Origin: AP-15 sp963712825
GTDB lineage: Bacteria > Pseudomonadota > Alphaproteobacteria > ATCC43930 > CGMCC-115725
Assembly (NCBI GenBank): GCA_963712825.1
Contig: CAVQJP010000013.1
Span: 364,534-428,533 of the forward strand
Direction of reading: 5' to 3'
Length of the DNA: 64,000 nucleotides
How positions within the stretch are numbered: the first letter of the stretch is position 1; every line of letters starts with the position of its first letter. Of this stretch, positions 60,380 through 64,000 are shown piece by piece. The notes below the pieces were generated by a model. The model was given only the letters and a program-made list of their open reading frames with translations. It had not been told where the DNA came from and ran no database searches. The position numbers and the translations under genes are program-made.

Positions 60380-61642
60380 TCAGCGCCGGAACACCCCGAC
60401 CAGCTCGAGGTGCGGGGTCCAGACGAACTGGTCGACCGGAACCAGTCGTTCGAGGCGAAAGCCGCCTTCGATCAGCCGGGCGGCATCGCGCGCGAACGTG
60501 GCCGGGTTGCACGACACCGCCGCGACCGTGTCAAGGGCCGACGCGGCGAGCATCGCAGCTTGCCGGGCAGCACCGGCGCGCGGCGGGTCGAAGACCGCGG
60601 CGGCGTAGCCGGCCAGCGCCTCGGGCGGCAGCGGATCGCGCAACAGGTCGCGGCGCTCGACAGTGATGCCGGAAACCCCTCGCGCGGCCGCGGCGAGCGC
60701 CGCGGCAGCGGCAGCGTCGCCCTCGACCGCGTGCACCGCACCCGCGCCGGCGAGAGCCCAAGCAAAGGCGCCGAGCCCGGCGAACAGATCGAGCGCCGGC
60801 CGGCGCGGGCCGACAGCGCTCGCGACCTCCTCGACGAGGATGCTCTCGGCGGCTTCGCTCGCCTGCAAAAACGCGCCCGGCGGAAACGGCACGACGGTCC
60901 CCGAGCATATGACGCGCACCGGACGGCGCTCGACGACCAGCGTTTCGGCACCCGGACTACGCCAGACGATCCGGGCGAGATCGTGCTCGGCGGCGAGCGA
61001 GGCCAATGCTTCGAACGCCCGCAGACCCGCCGTCTCGTCGGCCTCGATCAGCAGGTCGAGACCGCTGTCGGTACGGGTCAGGGTTGCTTCGGCAGCCCCG
61101 CCGGGCGGCAGCAGGTTCGGAATAAGATCCCGCAATCCCCCGGCCAGCGCCAGCAGCGGCGGTTCCATCACCAGGCATTGCCGCAAATCGAGAACCTCGT
61201 GGCGGAACCGTTCGCGGAACCCGATCCGCGCCGGCCGACGCGGGTCCTGCGGCCGGACCATGCCAAAACGGCCGCGCCGGCGCGCCGCCGCGACGAGCCG
61301 CAATGGCTGCACGACGTCCGGGTCAATCGCGACCCGTTCGAGCGCCGACCGCAATCCATTCTGCTTTGTCTCGGCGTAGACGGCGCGGTCGAGGTGCTGC
61401 AAGGCGCAGCCGCCGCAACGGCCGAAATGCGGACAGGGCGGATCACTGCGTCCCGCGCCGGAAGCGAGCAGCTCGACGATCCGCGCCTGATGCCCGCCGC
61501 CGCGGCGCGGCCCGAGCGCCGCGCGCACGCGATCGCCGGCGGCGGTGAACGGCAGGTACACCGGCTGGCCACGCCAACACGCGACACCGTCGCCCGCAGC
61601 GCCGATCCGCTCGATTTGCAGCTCGACCGTGTCGATGGACAA
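60380..61642 (-). CDS. RNA (uracil-5-)-methyltransferase, RlmD/TrmA type
   Basis: 420 residues. An iron-sulfur motif CPHFGRCGGC with a further Cys (LRQCLV) lies in the N-terminal half, as in RlmD and related enzymes. The SAM domain has DLFAGLGAFAWAL and DPPRAGA, and SCNPATFARD carries the catalytic Cys. It methylates C5 of a uridine in 23S rRNA or tRNA. The subfamily (RlmC, RlmD or TrmA-like) cannot be decided here. It is next to the rRNA operon end. Confidence 0.92.
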   Translation of the reverse strand: MSIDTVELQIERIGAAGDGVACWRGQPVYLPFTAAGDRVRAALGPRRGGGHQARIVELLASGAGRSDPPCPHFGRCGGCALQHLDRAVYAETKQNGLRSALERVAIDPDVVQPLRLVAAARRRGRFGMVRPQDPRRPARIGFRERFRHEVLDLRQCLVMEPPLLALAGGLRDLIPNLLPPGGAAEATLTRTDSGLDLLIEADETAGLRAFEALASLAAEHDLARIVWRSPGAETLVVERRPVRVICSGTVVPFPPGAFLQASEAAESILVEEVASAVGPRRPALDLFAGLGAFAWALAGAGAVHAVEGDAAAAAALAAAARGVSGITVERRDLLRDPLPPEALAGYAAAVFDPPRAGAARQAAMLAASALDTVAAVSCNPATFARDAARLIEGGFRLERLVPVDQFVWTPHLELVGVFRR

Positions 61643-61771
61643 TTGCTTTCATCCTCCGCCGCACGACCGACCAGACCGAGGCGCGGGGAGCGCGGCATCG
61701 CCGGCCCCGTATAATTGCCACACTCGCGGGCGAGATGTCGTTGCCGGACGCGGCGCAACAAAGGGGGCAGG

Positions 61772-61855
61772 ATGTATCGGTGGGTCTATTGGAGCGCGAT
61801 CGCCCTCTTTGTCGTGTGGACCGTCTTTTCCGCCTACAGCGCGGTGACGCTGTAG
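61772..61855 (+). CDS. Tiny single-span membrane protein (27 residues)
   Basis: ATG 61772 is preceded by AGGGGGCAGG. The peptide is almost wholly hydrophobic (YWSAIALFVVWTVFSAY), a good single membrane helix with a Tyr/Arg/Trp start. The last codons and the stop lie inside a perfect 12-bp inverted repeat. Such short membrane proteins are known in many bacteria, often stress-related; nothing here tells the function. Confidence 0.45.
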   Translation: MYRWVYWSAIALFVVWTVFSAYSAVTL

Positions 61856-61859
61856 GCGG
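61830..61859. repeat. Perfect 12-bp inverted repeat over the end of the tiny gene
   Basis: CCGCCTACAGCG (61830-61841), a 6-nt loop and CGCTGTAGGCGG (61848-61859). It may end transcription of the tiny gene or, on the other strand, of the rRNA operon after tRNA-fMet. No T run follows on either strand, so an intrinsic terminator of the classic kind is not shown. Confidence 0.45.
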
Positions 61860-61866
61860 GGAGGGG

Positions 61867-62151
<285 letters not shown>

Positions 62152-62226
62152 CGGGATCAGGTCCGGGTCTGCCCGGTCTCGCATTCTGACCTCTGACTTC
62201 TGTCGTCGGTGACGGGGGTCGGGAGA

Positions 62227-62343
62227 GCCTGGCGGCGACCTATTCTTCCGCGTCTTGAGACGCAGTACCATCGGCGCTGAGGGTTTTCACGGCCGAGTTC
62301 GGGATGGGATCGGGTGTTTGGCCCCTCGCTGTGGCCACCAGGC
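62227..62343 (-). rRNA. rrf: 5S ribosomal RNA
   Basis: About 117 nt on the minus strand. GCCTGGTGGCC at the 5' end pairs with GGCGGCGCCAGGC-like sequence at the 3' end, and internal phrases CCCGATCCC, ACTCGGCCGTGAAAA and GCGCCGATGGTACTGCG are conserved 5S elements. The ends may be off by a few bases. Confidence 0.93.
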
Positions 62344-62635
62344 TGTCGCGGCCCCCGCAGGACAGAAGACAGCGGACAGAAGACGGAGGTGTCCGGGCGG
62401 GATTGGTCCCAGCGGATTTGTCCGGGGGGATTTTGTCCTGGGGGGATTTGCGAATGCGCCGCGGGAAGTGTCGTCAGCGAGCGCCCGGCGGGTGGGTATG
62501 GAACCCGGGGGCGGGGCCGCGGCGGGTGGGGCAAGCCTGAGGGGCTCAAAGCCTGAGGGGCTCAAAGCCTGAGGGGCTCAAAGCCTGGGGGGCTTGCCGC
62601 TGCACGCCGGCGGGGTTGCGGTCTGGTTAAGGATC
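62344..62635. repeat. 23S-5S spacer with tandem repeats
   Basis: GCCTGAGGGGCTCAAA occurs three times in perfect tandem (62535-62582) with a partial fourth. The array is bracketed by GGCAAGCC (62530-62537) and GGCTTGCC (62591-62598), which can pair. Other repeats are GGACAGAAGAC (62360, 62374) and a degenerate GGGATTTGTCC unit at 62399-62453. No gene is seen here. Confidence 0.75.

Positions 62636-64000
<1,365 letters not shown>

Noticed and set aside
62535..62582. CRISPR array
   Set aside because: The units are 16 nt in direct contact with no spacers, and no cas genes are present.

Overview
The window is GC-rich DNA with many GTG and TTG starts and tightly overlapping genes. It carries an adenosylcobalamin-dependent ribonucleotide reductase, an NDUFA12-type complex I accessory protein, Mla-type lipid-transport proteins, a BBP2-like porin and an rRNA operon followed by initiator tRNA. 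Together these point to an alphaproteobacterium, most likely of the Rhodospirillales group; the exact genus cannot be fixed from the sequence alone.

Left end (1-8.4 kb): the start of an MlaC-like gene leaving the window, a small tyrosine phosphatase, a decayed hicAB pair, an intact PemK/MazF-type toxin-antitoxin pair, an AT-rich truncated ORF next to a palindrome, then nrdJ. nrdJ is divergent from ndufa12-mlaD-small ORF, and a perfect inverted repeat lies in its promoter.

Centre (8.5-40.9 kb): one large surface-polysaccharide locus. It holds two genes with three deacetylase-like domains, at least nine glycosyltransferases, and a set resembling the Wbp 3-amino-sugar route (DegT aminotransferase, hexapeptide acyltransferase, Gfo/Idh dehydrogenase, WecB-like 2-epimerase). 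It also holds a CDP-deoxyhexose set (RfbF, two SDR enzymes, an RmlC-like epimerase), methyltransferases, an RgpF-like protein, a Wza-like outer-membrane exporter with a lipoprotein, an EPS-type winged-helix regulator, and an ABC exporter (Wzm/Wzt) at the end. No Wzx/Wzy or Wzc is seen, so export is probably by the ABC route. Most genes run on the + strand; two blocks (8.6-12.9 kb and 18.9-20.4 kb) are inverted. An AT-rich methyltransferase gene and an AbiEii remnant look like late insertions.

Right part (41-61.9 kb): housekeeping and metabolic genes. These are an MFS transporter, a GNAT, a histidine phosphatase, a VapBC-like pair, a CpdA-like phosphodiesterase, a HAD phosphatase, a porin, acetate kinase, PPK2 polyphosphate kinase, GH63 and GH15 glycosidases, a MoaD/ThiS-like protein, an unusual class A penicillin-binding protein, an HpnM/MlaC-like protein, small secreted and membrane proteins, and an RlmD/TrmA-type methyltransferase. 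AckA, PPK2, GH63 and GH15 lying together suggest a carbon and energy storage theme (inference).

Right end (61.9-64 kb): the distal part of an rRNA operon read on the minus strand: 23S (partial), 5S and tRNA-fMet. Its spacers are full of repeats, including a partial tandem copy of the tRNA gene interrupted by a palindrome, and a 16-nt tandem repeat inside a stem between 23S and 5S.
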